From NCBI GenBank assembly GCA_963739795.1, contig CAVUBL010000015.1:1-64000 (forward strand): a stretch of 64,000 nt of DNA, written 5' to 3'. How positions within the stretch are numbered: the stretch's first letter is position 1; every line of letters begins with the position of its first letter. The notes below the pieces were generated by a model. It did not search any database, was not told where the DNA came from, and saw only the letters and a program-made list of their open reading frames with translations. Source of the stretch: CAVUBL01 sp963739795 (GTDB taxonomy: Bacteria > Acidobacteriota > Thermoanaerobaculia > Multivoradales > DATKCC01). Made by a program: the position numbers and the translations under genes. Below, in pieces: positions 41,776 through 50,996 of this stretch.

Positions 41776-42153
41776 CTACGTCCAGACGATCTCGACCTCG
41801 TACGGCTCGAGCTTCCGATCGTGAGTGACCAGAGCGAGCCCTTCCTCCTGCGCCTGGGCGATCAGCATGCGGTCGAACGGATCACGGTGGTGGGGAGGGA
41901 GGCCGCCCGCCCTCTCCGCGTGGGGAAAGGTAATCGGCAGGCGCTCAAAGCCGCTCTCTTCGACGCCCCTCTCGAAGCGATCCGGGAGCCGCAGCCGGCC
42001 CAGGGCCTCCTTGATGGCGGCCTCCCAGGCCGAGGCCGCGCTAACGAACACCGCACCTGCCGTGGCGATAGTAGTTTTGGCCTCTCGGCCGAGCCGCGGA
42101 TCGCTCGCCCGCCACCAGAGGAAGACGTGGGTGTCGAGCAGGAGGCTAGCCAC
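41776..42153 (-). CDS. vapC: VapC-family PIN-domain toxin (125 aa)
   Basis: LLLDTHVFLWWRASDPRLG is the start of the DTHxxLWW PIN subfamily. VSAASAWEAAIKEALGRLRL carries the Glu and DPFDRMLIAQAQEEGLALVT the last Asp pair; ends KLEPYEVEIVWT. The start is GTG 42153, overlapping the Phd antitoxin gene by 8 nt. The pair is the standard Phd-VapC arrangement of this subfamily and appears intact. Confidence 0.88.
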   Translation of the reverse strand: MASLLLDTHVFLWWRASDPRLGREAKTTIATAGAVFVSAASAWEAAIKEALGRLRLPDRFERGVEESGFERLPITFPHAERAGGLPPHHRDPFDRMLIAQAQEEGLALVTHDRKLEPYEVEIVWT

Positions 42154-42418
42154 CCTCGCCCTCGTCCTGCTTGCGGCCGCCACCTTCGAAGGCCTCGAGG
42201 ATCGCTTCCGGAAGGGGCTCGTCGAAGTCGGGCGAGATCCAGATCCGGCCTTCCCACCCACCCGGCTTGCGCGGCACGGCCGGTGTCGTGCACGGCACGA
42301 GCTTGGCAAGCGGCTTGCCCGCCTTGGCGATGACGATCTCCTCCCCCGCCGCTGCCCGATCCACGAGCTTCGAGAGCGAGGTCTTGGCCCGATAGAGGTT
42401 GTAGATCGCGTGCGCCAT
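42146..42418 (-). CDS. Phd/YefM-family antitoxin (90 aa)
   Basis: MAHAIYNLYRAKTSLSKLVD and AAGEEIVIAKAGKPLAKLVP is the Phd/YefM DNA-binding domain. The C-terminus (SPDFDEPLPEAILEAFEGG) is the toxin-binding part typical of the DTHxxLWW partners. I use ATG 42418; an upstream ATG at 42430 is possible. It overlaps vapC by 8 nt. Confidence 0.88.
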   Translation of the reverse strand: MAHAIYNLYRAKTSLSKLVDRAAAGEEIVIAKAGKPLAKLVPCTTPAVPRKPGGWEGRIWISPDFDEPLPEAILEAFEGGGRKQDEGEGG

Positions 42419-42506
42419 AACCTTGACCAACCTAGACCAAGTCTACACCTCAGGCCCCTGAGCCACAAGGTGGTTGGCGCCCTACGATGCTTCGGCGGGA
42501 CGGTGC

Positions 42507-42599
42507 CTCAACAGCCGAGGGGGCAGCTCGCGGGAGCGCGGTGGTTTCTCGCCGGCGCAGTTTGCCGCCGAGAAAGCCACCCGCCCCGCGAGCGTGTGA
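42507..42599. repeat. 92-bp intergenic repeat, copy 2
   Basis: Nearly identical to 41621-41712, in the same orientation, and also beside a gene end. The two copies bracket the Phd-VapC module. Confidence 0.75.
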
Positions 42600-42633
42600 C
42601 GCCCGCCCTCGTCCCAACCAGAGGGCCGCGGCG

Positions 42634-43140
42634 CTACGGCGCCTCGTTCTCCTGGGAGTTCACCGCCTGCCAGCGGCCATCCTGGTAGACGAAGACGTCG
42701 GTGAAGAGGGTGCGGTGGGGCTTGGCGTCGCTGGGGGTGGTGCGGACGACGACTCCGTTCACGATGCCGACATCGCCGTAGATGCGCTCGCGGAGGTCTT
42801 CGAAGCGGCGCTCGACCCCCGGCGGGACCGGGTGAGCCTTGAACCAGGCGATCTGCTGCTCGCGGGTGATGAACCCCGCGCCCGGGATCACGTGCACGTA
42901 GTCCGGCGCCAGAATGCGCGCCAGCGTCGCCGCGTCCTTCGCGTTCAGCCACACCCACTCCACCGCCACCAGGCCCTCTTTGTCCAGCCCGGGCCTGCCA
43001 CCACCTGCCCGGTCGTCACCCCACCCGCCAGCGGCGAAGGCGAGAGCGGCCGCCAGGGCAACGGCCAACGACAGCCAGACCGCTGGCCTCCACCTCGGCT
43101 TCCCGGTTCCGTTCCGCGACGTTTCGTCGACTCGTCGCAT
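42634..43140 (-). CDS. NTF2-like (SnoaL/DUF4440-type) exported protein (168 aa)
   Basis: A signal or anchor segment (AVWLSLAVALAAALAFAAGG) precedes a cone-like NTF2 domain: VAVEWVWLNAKDAATLARIL, APDYVHVIPG, FEDLRERIYGDVGIVNGVVV and TLFTDVFVYQDGRWQAVNSQ. Members bind small hydrophobic ligands or act as enzymes; the exact role is unknown. ATG 43140 is preferred over 43170 because it starts closer to the signal segment. It ends next to repeat copy 2. Confidence 0.75.
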   Translation of the reverse strand: MRRVDETSRNGTGKPRWRPAVWLSLAVALAAALAFAAGGWGDDRAGGGRPGLDKEGLVAVEWVWLNAKDAATLARILAPDYVHVIPGAGFITREQQIAWFKAHPVPPGVERRFEDLRERIYGDVGIVNGVVVRTTPSDAKPHRTLFTDVFVYQDGRWQAVNSQENEAP

Positions 43141-43166
43141 GCTTCGGCCTCCTCTCTCCCACCGCC

Positions 43167-43604
43167 TCACGCCCGCAAGTGATCCGCCTTCCAGACCCGG
43201 ATCTTTCGCTTGATCTCCTCCGGGTCCTGGAGCTCACCGCGCAGGACCGCCGCCGCCAGCTCCGGCAGCTCCTCGTCGGAAGCGAAACGCAGAGCGATGA
43301 GCTGAGAGAGGCGCAGGCGGTCGATCTCGCCCTGGAGCTCGGGCGGGAGAAGGCGCTCCATGCGCAGCCTCTCCTCGAGCCGGATCACCCGATTCTGCAC
43401 CGTGAGCGGGAACACCCGCACGTACCAGAACATCAGGACCAGCGCGGCTACCAGGACCAGGTTCATGACGTGGTCGACCGAGGGGTCGGTCACCAGCCGG
43501 TAGACGGCCCAGGCGAGATAAACGACCAGCAGCCCGGTCGTGACGAAGTGGAAGCCCGGCACCATGCGCCGGTGGTTCTGGTAGGTCTGCGGTTCGTCGC
43601 TCAT
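43167..43604 (-). CDS. DUF6526-type membrane protein (145 aa)
   Basis: YQNHRRMVPGFHFVTTGLLV then VMNLVLVAALVLMFWYVRVF gives two spans, and the C-terminus (RLEERLRMERLLPPELQGEI) is charged and cytosolic. The opening (QNHRR...P.FHF) fits DUF6526. Function unknown. It lies 20 bp after the F420 reductase-like gene in the same direction and could be cotranscribed. Confidence 0.75.
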   Translation of the reverse strand: MSDEPQTYQNHRRMVPGFHFVTTGLLVVYLAWAVYRLVTDPSVDHVMNLVLVAALVLMFWYVRVFPLTVQNRVIRLEERLRMERLLPPELQGEIDRLRLSQLIALRFASDEELPELAAAVLRGELQDPEEIKRKIRVWKADHLRA

Positions 43605-43624
43605 GGGTTCCCCTTGGCGCCGGG

Positions 43625-44305
43625 TCAGGCCCGCTTGCCCTCGCCGACGGCGATGTGGAAGTTGATCGTAGAAGTGCCGAACGCGTCCCAGAGGCGCAGC
43701 CAGATCGGGAGGATCATCTCCATTCCCCGGGCGGCGGTCAGGTCCCCCAGGTCCACCAGGCTCGCCCGCGGCCAGCCGAGGGACTCCACGATCAGGTCCG
43801 CCACCCGGCGCTTGGCCTCCGCGTCGTCGCCGCAATAGAAGAGGTCGTGGGCGCCCGGTACCGTCTCCGGCGCCACCATCACCGAGCAGTTCATGGTGTT
43901 GAGGGCCTTCACCACGCGCGCCTCCGGGTAAGCGCGCTGGATCTGCTCGGCGAGGGAGTCGGTGTTGCAGACGCTGAGCGACGGCGGCATGCCGTGGGAG
44001 AAGTCCAGGGGGTTGGCCACGTCCACCAGCACCTTGCCCGCCAGGTTCGCCTCGCCGGCCAGGGCGAGAGCCTCCAGGGAAACCGCGCCTCCGGTGCAGT
44101 TGAAGACGACCTCGCCAAAGTCGGCGGCGTCGGCGAACGTGCCGTGGCTCGCGCCCTCCCCCGCGGCCTCGGCGCCCTCTGCCCATGCCTTCGCCTTCGG
44201 GTTGTCCGCCGTGCGCGAGCCCATCCGCACCTCGTGCCCGCCCGCAGCCAGCTTCGTCCCAAGGGTCTGGCCCACGGCGCCGGTACCCAGAATCGCAATC
44301 TTCAT
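43625..44305 (-). CDS. NADPH-dependent F420 reductase-like oxidoreductase (226 aa)
   Basis: MKIAILGTGAVGQTLGTKLA is the dinucleotide-binding start, with GxGxxG replaced by GTGAVG, and MGSR follows the second strand as in NADP-preferring F420 reductases (NpdG-like). VVFNCTGGAVSLEAL, VLVDVANPLDF and ALNTMNCSVM are family signatures. There is no separate substrate domain. Many genomes use this fold outside F420 chemistry, so the cofactor is uncertain. Confidence 0.85.
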   Translation of the reverse strand: MKIAILGTGAVGQTLGTKLAAGGHEVRMGSRTADNPKAKAWAEGAEAAGEGASHGTFADAADFGEVVFNCTGGAVSLEALALAGEANLAGKVLVDVANPLDFSHGMPPSLSVCNTDSLAEQIQRAYPEARVVKALNTMNCSVMVAPETVPGAHDLFYCGDDAEAKRRVADLIVESLGWPRASLVDLGDLTAARGMEMILPIWLRLWDAFGTSTINFHIAVGEGKRA

Positions 44306-44392
44306 AGTCGGTCTCCTCGGAGTGGTTCGGTGCAGACCACCGAGTCTACTCCCGGGCAGAAGCGGCTCCCTCACCGTAGTACAGTTGCGCCG

Positions 44393-44632
44393 ATGACCAC
44401 CGTGGACATCGCGCCCGAGCTGGTGTGGGACTATCGCGAGCCCCCCGAGGATCTCACCTGGCGCTTGCAGCGGATCGCGGAGTGGTTTCCGGCCTTCGGG
44501 CGGGACCGAGCCACAGTGGCTCAGCTCTACGCCCACCGCGACACCCTCAGGATACCGCCGGAGGTGCGAGCGCTGATCGAGATCTACGAGGAGATCTGGA
44601 ACGAGAGAGAGGCGGATAGTGGCAACGGGTGA
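44393..44632 (+). CDS. Small partner of an AbiEii-type nucleotidyltransferase (79 aa)
   Basis: VWDYREPPEDLTWRLQRIAE then FPAFGRDRATVAQLYAHRDT and PPEVRALIEIYEEIWNERE: a short helical protein. It overlaps the nucleotidyltransferase gene by 14 nt and precedes it, the usual antitoxin position. No DNA-binding motif is plain. ATG 44393 lies in a gap of about 90 bp divergent from the F420 reductase-like gene. Confidence 0.75.
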   Translation: MTTVDIAPELVWDYREPPEDLTWRLQRIAEWFPAFGRDRATVAQLYAHRDTLRIPPEVRALIEIYEEIWNEREADSGNG

Positions 44633-45263
44633 CTTGACCGCTTCCCAGCGCGCGTTCCTCGATCATCTCCTCGAGTCCGAGCTGGCCGAGAGCTTCTACC
44701 TGACCGGGGGTACCGCCCTCTCTGCGTTCCACTTACATCACCGGCGAAGCGACGATCTCGACTTGTTCTCCCGCCGGGTCTTCGACGCCAACACGGTCGT
44801 CCGTCTGGTCAACGGCATCGCCGAGGGGGAGCCCACGCCCCACAAGATCGCCCATCGGCTCGGATTCATCCTGCAGGTGGGGGGCGAGGAACTCCGGGTC
44901 GAATTCGTCCACTACGACTATGACTGGATCGAGTCGCCACAGACCCTGTACGGGCGTCTCCGGGTCGATGGCCTCCGCGACATCCTCGCCAACAAGCTCT
45001 CGGCGATGATCGAACGCACCGATCCGAAAGACTACGTGGACCTCTTCCATCTCCTCCGTCGCACGCCTCTCACGATCGAGCAGGGAATCGAAGACTGCCG
45101 GACGAAGTTCGGATGGCCGGGGCTCTCCTACCTCCTTCAAACCGCCTTCTTGAAAGTGGATGGGCTCCCTGCATTTCCGGACACGGAGCCGCCGACCTCG
45201 ATCGAGGAGGCGAGAATCTTCTTTCGCGAAATCGTGAGGCGCCTGGCGAGATCCTCCACCTGA
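44619..45263 (+). CDS. AbiEii/AbiGii-type nucleotidyltransferase toxin (214 aa)
   Basis: FYLTGGTALSAFHLHHRRSD then DLDLFSRRVF is the GG...SDDLD active site of AbiEii. RVEFVHYDYDWI gives the third acid, and LANKLSAMIERTDPKDYVDL with FHLL is the conserved helix. Family members transfer nucleotides to tRNA and stop growth. Start GTG 44619, inside the end of the 79-aa gene. Full length, presumably active, unlike abiEii at 24.9 kb. Confidence 0.87.
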   Translation: MATGDLTASQRAFLDHLLESELAESFYLTGGTALSAFHLHHRRSDDLDLFSRRVFDANTVVRLVNGIAEGEPTPHKIAHRLGFILQVGGEELRVEFVHYDYDWIESPQTLYGRLRVDGLRDILANKLSAMIERTDPKDYVDLFHLLRRTPLTIEQGIEDCRTKFGWPGLSYLLQTAFLKVDGLPAFPDTEPPTSIEEARIFFREIVRRLARSST

Positions 45264-45298
45264 GCCAGACGGGACGGGCGAGACCGGTCTTCACAAAG

Positions 45299-45331
45299 CG
45301 GGAGGGGCCGGCGGCGCCGGCCCCTCCCCAC
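45299..45331 (+). terminator. GC hairpin after the AbiEii gene
   Basis: GGGAGGGGCCGG, CGGC, CCGGCCCCTCCC is a strong perfect stem 36 bp after the AbiEii stop. No U tract follows, so the role as terminator is likely but not certain. The rest of 45264-45610 has no gene I can support. Confidence 0.6.
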
Positions 45332-45504
45332 CCGAAACGGCTCGCTTCCTATCTAACGAAGCTGCGCCTCAAACCGACCAGGCGTTTGGAACGGCGTGGG
45401 CTTGGTGGGACGGAGGTTCCCCACCCACGGGAACCAGCTCTGCGAGAACCTGGCAGCCCGGGCCTTCCGGGGCGCAGAGCCCTGCCGGATCTCCCCCCTC
45501 ACCA

Positions 45505-45545
45505 TCTCGATCCCTCTCCCACCCTCCGGGGGGAGAGGGACGCCC
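45505..45545. repeat. CCCTCTCC-type hairpin repeat
   Basis: CCCTCTCCCACCCTCCGGGG and GGAGAGGG form a stem-loop. Related hairpins with the same following text (GGACGCC) occur at 58722 and 62990, each in a gene-end gap. Confidence 0.5.
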
Positions 45546-45610
45546 ACCTCCCGATCTTGCTGCGTCCGAAAACTCGGCTCGTTCGTCACGATTCCGGCCT
45601 GATCAGACGT

Positions 45611-47092
45611 CTAGTGAACGAAGTTCGCCGGCTGCTCCTGCTCGATCTGCGTGCAGGTCTCGTCGAGAAGCACGCAGAAGTCGAGCCGGCGTCGCTCGAG
45701 GTCCCCGAAGTTGTGGCTCAGGCCGCAGACGTCGGTCGCCGAGCCGCCGGTCAGGAACGCCGACAGAATGCTCGGGTTGCCCGGGGTACGCGGGACCACG
45801 TGCAGAAACCCGGTGCCGGTGTCGTCCCCATGGCAGCCGCTGCACGTGTTCAGCGAGAAGTTGAACCGGGCCTCGGAGTTGTTGATGCTCGAGCACGCCG
45901 TGCCCGGGCCGTCCCACCCCAGGTCGATGCTGTGGCGCGCCGCGGCGCCCCGGAAGTGGGTCGACTGGAAGGCGAGGGGCACAGTGTACGTGTTGCCCAG
46001 GATCGCCGCCTCGTTGGTGTTGATGTAGTCGGCGAGGATCTGCTGCTTCTGGTGGTCCAGATCGGGCGTCTGGGCCACCGTCGCCTCGACCAGGTCGATC
46101 CTCGTGCTGGAGCCCGGAGGCGGCGCGAGCGACTTGCGGCCCAGGTACGAGCCCGTCGCGCCTCCGGTGCCGCTCTTGGCGACCGGCTGCGGCGCCGGCT
46201 CCCCGCCGATCGTGATCTCCTTCAGGTGAAACTCCCGCAGCTCCCACGGAAACACGCCGAGGCCGAGCTCGTTGGTCCGCACCTGGTTGATGGCGCTGCC
46301 GTTGAGCTTGCCCGGCGACGCGCCCAGGGAGGTGAACTGGTCGGTGATCGACTGGAGCGCCGCGTTGTAGTCGGGGCCGAAGGGCAGAGAGCCGAGAGCG
46401 TGCGCCGCCTGGGCCCACGCCTGGATGTCCGCGCACTCGGAGACGTCGAGTCCGTACTCGAAGATCGTCGTGAACTGCAGCGGGTTGCCGCTGCCGTCGA
46501 GCACGCCGAAGACGAACCGGCCCTCGCCGGCCGTGTTGCCGCCGCCGTAGCCCACCGAAGCGTTGCGCAGGTCGAAGCGAAAGACGATGGCCAGCAGCCG
46601 GAAGGGCGCCTTGGTCATGTCCAGGGTGGTCGAGCCGCTGGCGGCCTCCCACGGGTCGATGATCACGGACTGGATGTTCGGCCGCGCGAGGACGAGGTCG
46701 GAGTTGACGGTGACGTTCTGCTGCCACTGGCCGAGCCAGCGCCGGACGAAGGCGTTGAGCTTGACCGCGTCGGTGGTGCCGGCCACCCCCTGGATCAGCT
46801 TGCCGAAGGTCCAGGCGCCGCGCGTCGCGGGCTGGACGGGGACCGAGCAGATGCCCGTCCAGCTCGTGCGCACGCAGTCCTCCACCACCGACGTGCTGGT
46901 GATGAAGAGCTCCTTGGCCGTCTGGACCGTGCACGACGGCTCGGCAGGCAGCAGGGAGGGGTCGCGCTGAACGTTGGCACCGGAGGTGGCCGCTCCGGCC
47001 GGCAGGGTGAGAGCGCCGGCGAGGAGGGCGGCCAGGGTGAGTGGGAAGCCGAGGATGCGGCTACGGCGACTGGGACGGTTGCCTCGATGCAT
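45611..47092 (-). CDS. Exported CxxCH protein (probable c-type haem), 493 aa
   Basis: A signal sequence (LGFPLTLAALLAGALTLPAGA) shows export. NTCSGCHGDDTGTGFLHVVP (about residues 413-432) is a single CxxCH haem-binding site, late in the protein. The 400 residues before it have no domain I recognise (VYGIFEYGL-type beta segments such as LQFTTIFEYGLDVSECADI); extra Cys pairs (SCTVQTAKE, DCVRTSWTGIC) may form disulfides. ATG 47092 follows AAGGAGAG. It could be an electron carrier or a haem-dependent enzyme; no oxidase or peroxidase gene is next to it. Confidence 0.75.
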   Translation of the reverse strand: MHRGNRPSRRSRILGFPLTLAALLAGALTLPAGAATSGANVQRDPSLLPAEPSCTVQTAKELFITSTSVVEDCVRTSWTGICSVPVQPATRGAWTFGKLIQGVAGTTDAVKLNAFVRRWLGQWQQNVTVNSDLVLARPNIQSVIIDPWEAASGSTTLDMTKAPFRLLAIVFRFDLRNASVGYGGGNTAGEGRFVFGVLDGSGNPLQFTTIFEYGLDVSECADIQAWAQAAHALGSLPFGPDYNAALQSITDQFTSLGASPGKLNGSAINQVRTNELGLGVFPWELREFHLKEITIGGEPAPQPVAKSGTGGATGSYLGRKSLAPPPGSSTRIDLVEATVAQTPDLDHQKQQILADYINTNEAAILGNTYTVPLAFQSTHFRGAAARHSIDLGWDGPGTACSSINNSEARFNFSLNTCSGCHGDDTGTGFLHVVPRTPGNPSILSAFLTGGSATDVCGLSHNFGDLERRRLDFCVLLDETCTQIEQEQPANFVH

Positions 47093-47342
47093 GGGTCTCT
47101 CCTTCAGGGTCCAGAAGTTCGAGATCCGCGGCAGCCGGGAGTCCACCGCGCAGGGGAGGACGGGGAGGGTTAGGTCCCGGTCCCGAGCGCACAGCCCGTA
47201 TCGAAGGCGCGGCCGTCGGCCAGCTCTCGATACGTGTCTTAAGGAGTGCGGCTCGAGGCCGAAAGCGGGAAATCCAAGCCCGACTTCCGGCCCCGGCAGC
47301 GGTTGACACCTCCGGGCCTGTGTGCTCGCATGGCCTCCCGCG

Positions 47343-50300
47343 ATGCGCGACGACGGCTCCATACTCCTGATCGCCCACGGCGCCCGGGCCGCCGAGGAGA
47401 CCCTGCTGGCGGAGATCGAGCGGCTCCTCCCCGCCCGGCAGGGGCCCACGACGGCCGGCGGAGCCGCCGCCGGGGGCGCGAGCCTGGCCGCCCTCGCGCG
47501 GCCGGTGGTCGTGGTGGTGCCGTCCCGGAGCCTGCGCCTCCACCTGGCCGGCGAGCTGGTGCGCCGCCGCGGACGGGCGATCGCCGGCCTCCAGGTGACC
47601 ACCCTCTTCGCCCTCGCCGCGGAGGTGCTCGAGCGCGCGGGCGAACCGCCGCCCACCGGCGAGGCGCTCTTCGACGTCCTGGTGCGCCGCTTCGGACGCA
47701 CCGTGCCCGCCCTCTCCCGGGCCCTCGACGAGCTGGTGGAGGGCTATGGCGCCGCCGCCGCCACGGTGCGGGACTTCCTGGACGCCGGCTTCGAGGCGAG
47801 CCTCGCCGACGCCCTCTCCGAGGTCGCCGAGGCCGCCGCGGCGGGCCGCCCCGTGGGTACCGCGGCCGAGCGGGAGCGGGCCGAGGCCCTGGTGCGCCTG
47901 GCGGCGGCGGTCGAGCGGGGAATGGCCGCCCTGGGCGTGGGGCGCCAATCGGACCTCCTGCGCCGCGCGACCGACCTCCTCCGATCCGACCCGGAGCGCC
48001 TGCCGGCGCGGGCGGTCCTGATCCACGGCTTCGCCGACGCCACCGGCGTGGCCGCCGACCTCCTGGAGACCCTCCTGGGGCGCCCGGGGAGCGTCCTGGT
48101 CCTCGACCGGCCCCACGACCCGACGGAGTCGGGCGAGGAGAGCACCTTCGAGCTCACCTTCACCGAACGTTTCGCCGAGCGCATGGCGCGGGCGGCGGCT
48201 TCCCTGGAGGAGGCCTCCGCGGCGCCGCCGGAGCCGCCCGGTCTCACCTCCCTGGCCGCCGTCACCGCCCCGGGCACCCGCGCCGAGGTCCGGGAGGTGG
48301 CCCGGCGGGTGCGCGCCCTCCTCGACGCCGGCACGCCGCCCGAGGCGATCGGCGTCGTGGCCCGCACCCTGCCCCCGGACCAGCCCCACGCCGCCGCGCT
48401 CCGCCGCGCTTTCGGCGAGCTGGGAGTGCCGTTCTCCGGCGTCGGGGCGCTCGGCCCGCTGCGGCCCGAGGGCCGGCTCCTCCGCTCCCTCCTGGAGCTG
48501 CTGCGACGTCGCGAGGCGACGCCCATCGACCGCTGGCTCGACGCCCTGCCCGAGGCCCCGGGCGGCGGCCCGCCCCACCGCCTCTTCGAGCTGCGGCTGG
48601 CCTTCCACAGCCTGGGCGCCGGGCGCCTGGGCGAGGTTGCGGAGCTGCCTCCCGAGCGCTTCGCGGGAGAGAGCTTCCCGCTGCCCGTCCGCACGGGGTT
48701 CTCACCGCCGGAGGACGGCGAGGAGGCCGCCGGGAGGGACGACGCGGAGGACTCGGAAGACTCCGGGACGGCGGCCGAGGCCGGCGGCCGGGACGGCCGG
48801 CGACGGGTGCCCTCGGAGTCGCTCCGCCATGCCGCCGCCGCGGCTCGGGACCTTGCCGACCGGCTCCGGACCTGGCCGGACGAGGCCCCCCTCGTCGACC
48901 ACCTGGAACGCCTCGGCAGCCTCCTCGCCGGCGACCTCCGGTGGCGGCCCTCGGCGCGCCCGATCACGGACGAGGCCGGCGCCGGCCCCTCGGGCCGGGC
49001 CTGGAAGCTGGTCCAGGAGCGGCTCCGCGAGCTCGCCCGGGCCGTCCCCGGCGCACTTCGCCTGACCCGCGAGGAGCTGGTCGTGCTCCTGGAGCGCACG
49101 CTGCGGGACGCCGGCCGCGACCCCCTCGGCGGCGCCGGCGGCGGCGTGGCGGTGCTCGACGCGGTCGAGGCCCGGGGCCGGACGTTCCGCCACCTGTTCG
49201 TCCTCGGCCTCGAGCGGGGCCTCTTTCCCCGCGCCGTCCAGGAGGACCCGCTCCTCGCCGACGACCTCCGCCGCGCCCTGGGCGACCTGCTTCCCGACCT
49301 GCCGGTCAAGCTCGCCGGCTACGACGAAGAGCGCTACCTCTTCGCCCAGCTCCTGTCGGCGGCGCCCGCGGTCACCCTCTCCTGGCGGACGACGGACGAC
49401 GACGGCCAGCCCCTGGCCCCCTCCCCCCTGATCGAGCGCCTGGCGCTCGCGCACGAAGGCTCGGACGGAGACCACCGCCTCGGCGAGCCGGAGCGGGCCC
49501 GCCCCCTCCACGCCACGCCGCCCACTCCCGACGACGGCGACCTGCCGGCCGTCGAGCACGTCCTCGCCGCCGGCCTCGCCGGCGACCGGGAGGCCTTCGC
49601 CCGGCTGCTGCCCGTGGCACTGAACGAGGCCCTGAGAGAGGTCCTGGCGGAAGAGAGGGCCGGAGAAGGAGCAGGAGATCCGGCCACCGGCGCCGGCCCG
49701 GCCCCGAGTCTGGAACTGGACCCGGCGGAGCTCGCCGCCGCCCACCGGCGGATCCTGGACGAGATGGACCCCGACCTGGCGAGCCCGGAGGGGGTGGCGC
49801 GCCGGGGACGGCTGAGCCCCTACTTCGGATTTCTGGGTCCCGCCGCCACGGGCGACCCCCGGCGCAATCCCCTCTTCGTGACCGTCCTCGAGGGCCTGGC
49901 AGCCTGCCCGTGGCAGACTTTCCTCTCCCGGCTGCTCCGCCTCGAGCCCACCCCCGACCCGCTCCAGGCCCTCCCCGCCCTCGACAATCGGCTGGTGGGC
50001 TCCCTGGTCCACGCCGTCCTCGAGGAGGTGGTCCGCCGCGGCCTCGGCGGCGAGGCCCGCGCGAGGACGAGCCTGGACGAGATCCTGGCCGGGAGTCAGG
50101 CCGGGAGTCAGGGCGAGGGCCTGGCCGGGAATCAGGACGAGATCCGGGAGGACTCCGCTCCGACCCCCGTGCCGGTGGGAGTCCCGTGGCCCGCCGCCGC
50201 CGAGCTCGAGGAGATCCTCCGCCGGCGGGCCGAAGACCTGCTGGCCGACGAGGGGATCGCCCTGCCCGGCCTTGCCCGGGCCCTCGCGGCCCGGGCCCGC

Positions 50301-50996
50301 CCCTTCCTCGACGCGGCGCGGGAGGCCGAATGGGTGCCGGCCGGGGACGCCGGCGTGCCGGCCCTGGCGGCCGAGGTCGAGGGCAGCGTCCTCGTTCGAG
50401 ATGCCTCCGGCGAGGAGCGGGCCCTTCACTTCCGCGCCGACCGGGTGGACCGCCTGGCGGAGCGGCGCACTCCCACCTTCCGGCTCACCGACTACAAGAC
50501 CGGCCGGCCGATCTCCGAGGCCGCGCGCGCCACCACCCGGAGCGATCACCTGCTGCGGGGCGTCCAGACAGGGCGCCGGCTCCAGGCCGTGGCCTACGCC
50601 CTCGCCGCCAGCGGCCCGCGGCCGTGGGACCCCACGGCCCAGGGGCGCTACCTCTTCCTCGGCCCGGAGATCGCCGCCGAGCACCGGGAGGCCGCGGTCT
50701 GGTCGAGCGCGGTGCCCTTCACCGAGGCCTTCGCGAGCGCCGTGGCCACCGCCCTCGAGGCCTGGGACCGGGGCGCCTTCTTCCCGCGGCTGGTGGAGCC
50801 GGACGTGGATCGCGAGCCCCGGCGCTGCTCCTGGTGCCCGGTCCACGAGGCCTGCCTGCGCGGCGACTCGGGAGCCCGCCGGCGCCTGTCCTCGTGGGCC
50901 GACGCCCGGCGACAGGCCGCCCTGGGCGAGGCCGTCGAGCCGCCCGAGGAGGCCCTCCTCGGTGTCTGGCGCCTGCCGCTGAAGGAGGGGTCGTGA
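47343..50996 (+). CDS. addB: AddB-type nuclease/helicase-like subunit, PD-(D/E)XK (1,217 aa)
   Basis: The C-terminal nuclease has FRLTDYKTGRPISEAARATT (about 1046-1065, the D-x-K core). Four Cys that would hold a 4Fe-4S cluster occur as AACPWQTF (about 853) and RRCSWCPVHEAC (about 1159-1170), the AddB pattern. The N-terminal two thirds is an inactivated helicase-like scaffold (VVVVPSRSLRLHLAGELVRR). AddB works with AddA to process double-strand breaks and chi-like sites. No good ribosome site is seen; ATG 47343 was chosen as the first Met before the conserved text. Its stop overlaps addA (GTGA). Confidence 0.88.
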   Translation: MRDDGSILLIAHGARAAEETLLAEIERLLPARQGPTTAGGAAAGGASLAALARPVVVVVPSRSLRLHLAGELVRRRGRAIAGLQVTTLFALAAEVLERAGEPPPTGEALFDVLVRRFGRTVPALSRALDELVEGYGAAAATVRDFLDAGFEASLADALSEVAEAAAAGRPVGTAAERERAEALVRLAAAVERGMAALGVGRQSDLLRRATDLLRSDPERLPARAVLIHGFADATGVAADLLETLLGRPGSVLVLDRPHDPTESGEESTFELTFTERFAERMARAAASLEEASAAPPEPPGLTSLAAVTAPGTRAEVREVARRVRALLDAGTPPEAIGVVARTLPPDQPHAAALRRAFGELGVPFSGVGALGPLRPEGRLLRSLLELLRRREATPIDRWLDALPEAPGGGPPHRLFELRLAFHSLGAGRLGEVAELPPERFAGESFPLPVRTGFSPPEDGEEAAGRDDAEDSEDSGTAAEAGGRDGRRRVPSESLRHAAAAARDLADRLRTWPDEAPLVDHLERLGSLLAGDLRWRPSARPITDEAGAGPSGRAWKLVQERLRELARAVPGALRLTREELVVLLERTLRDAGRDPLGGAGGGVAVLDAVEARGRTFRHLFVLGLERGLFPRAVQEDPLLADDLRRALGDLLPDLPVKLAGYDEERYLFAQLLSAAPAVTLSWRTTDDDGQPLAPSPLIERLALAHEGSDGDHRLGEPERARPLHATPPTPDDGDLPAVEHVLAAGLAGDREAFARLLPVALNEALREVLAEERAGEGAGDPATGAGPAPSLELDPAELAAAHRRILDEMDPDLASPEGVARRGRLSPYFGFLGPAATGDPRRNPLFVTVLEGLAACPWQTFLSRLLRLEPTPDPLQALPALDNRLVGSLVHAVLEEVVRRGLGGEARARTSLDEILAGSQAGSQGEGLAGNQDEIREDSAPTPVPVGVPWPAAAELEEILRRRAEDLLADEGIALPGLARALAARARPFLDAAREAEWVPAGDAGVPALAAEVEGSVLVRDASGEERALHFRADRVDRLAERRTPTFRLTDYKTGRPISEAARATTRSDHLLRGVQTGRRLQAVAYALAASGPRPWDPTAQGRYLFLGPEIAAEHREAAVWSSAVPFTEAFASAVATALEAWDRGAFFPRLVEPDVDREPRRCSWCPVHEACLRGDSGARRRLSSWADARRQAALGEAVEPPEEALLGVWRLPLKEGS

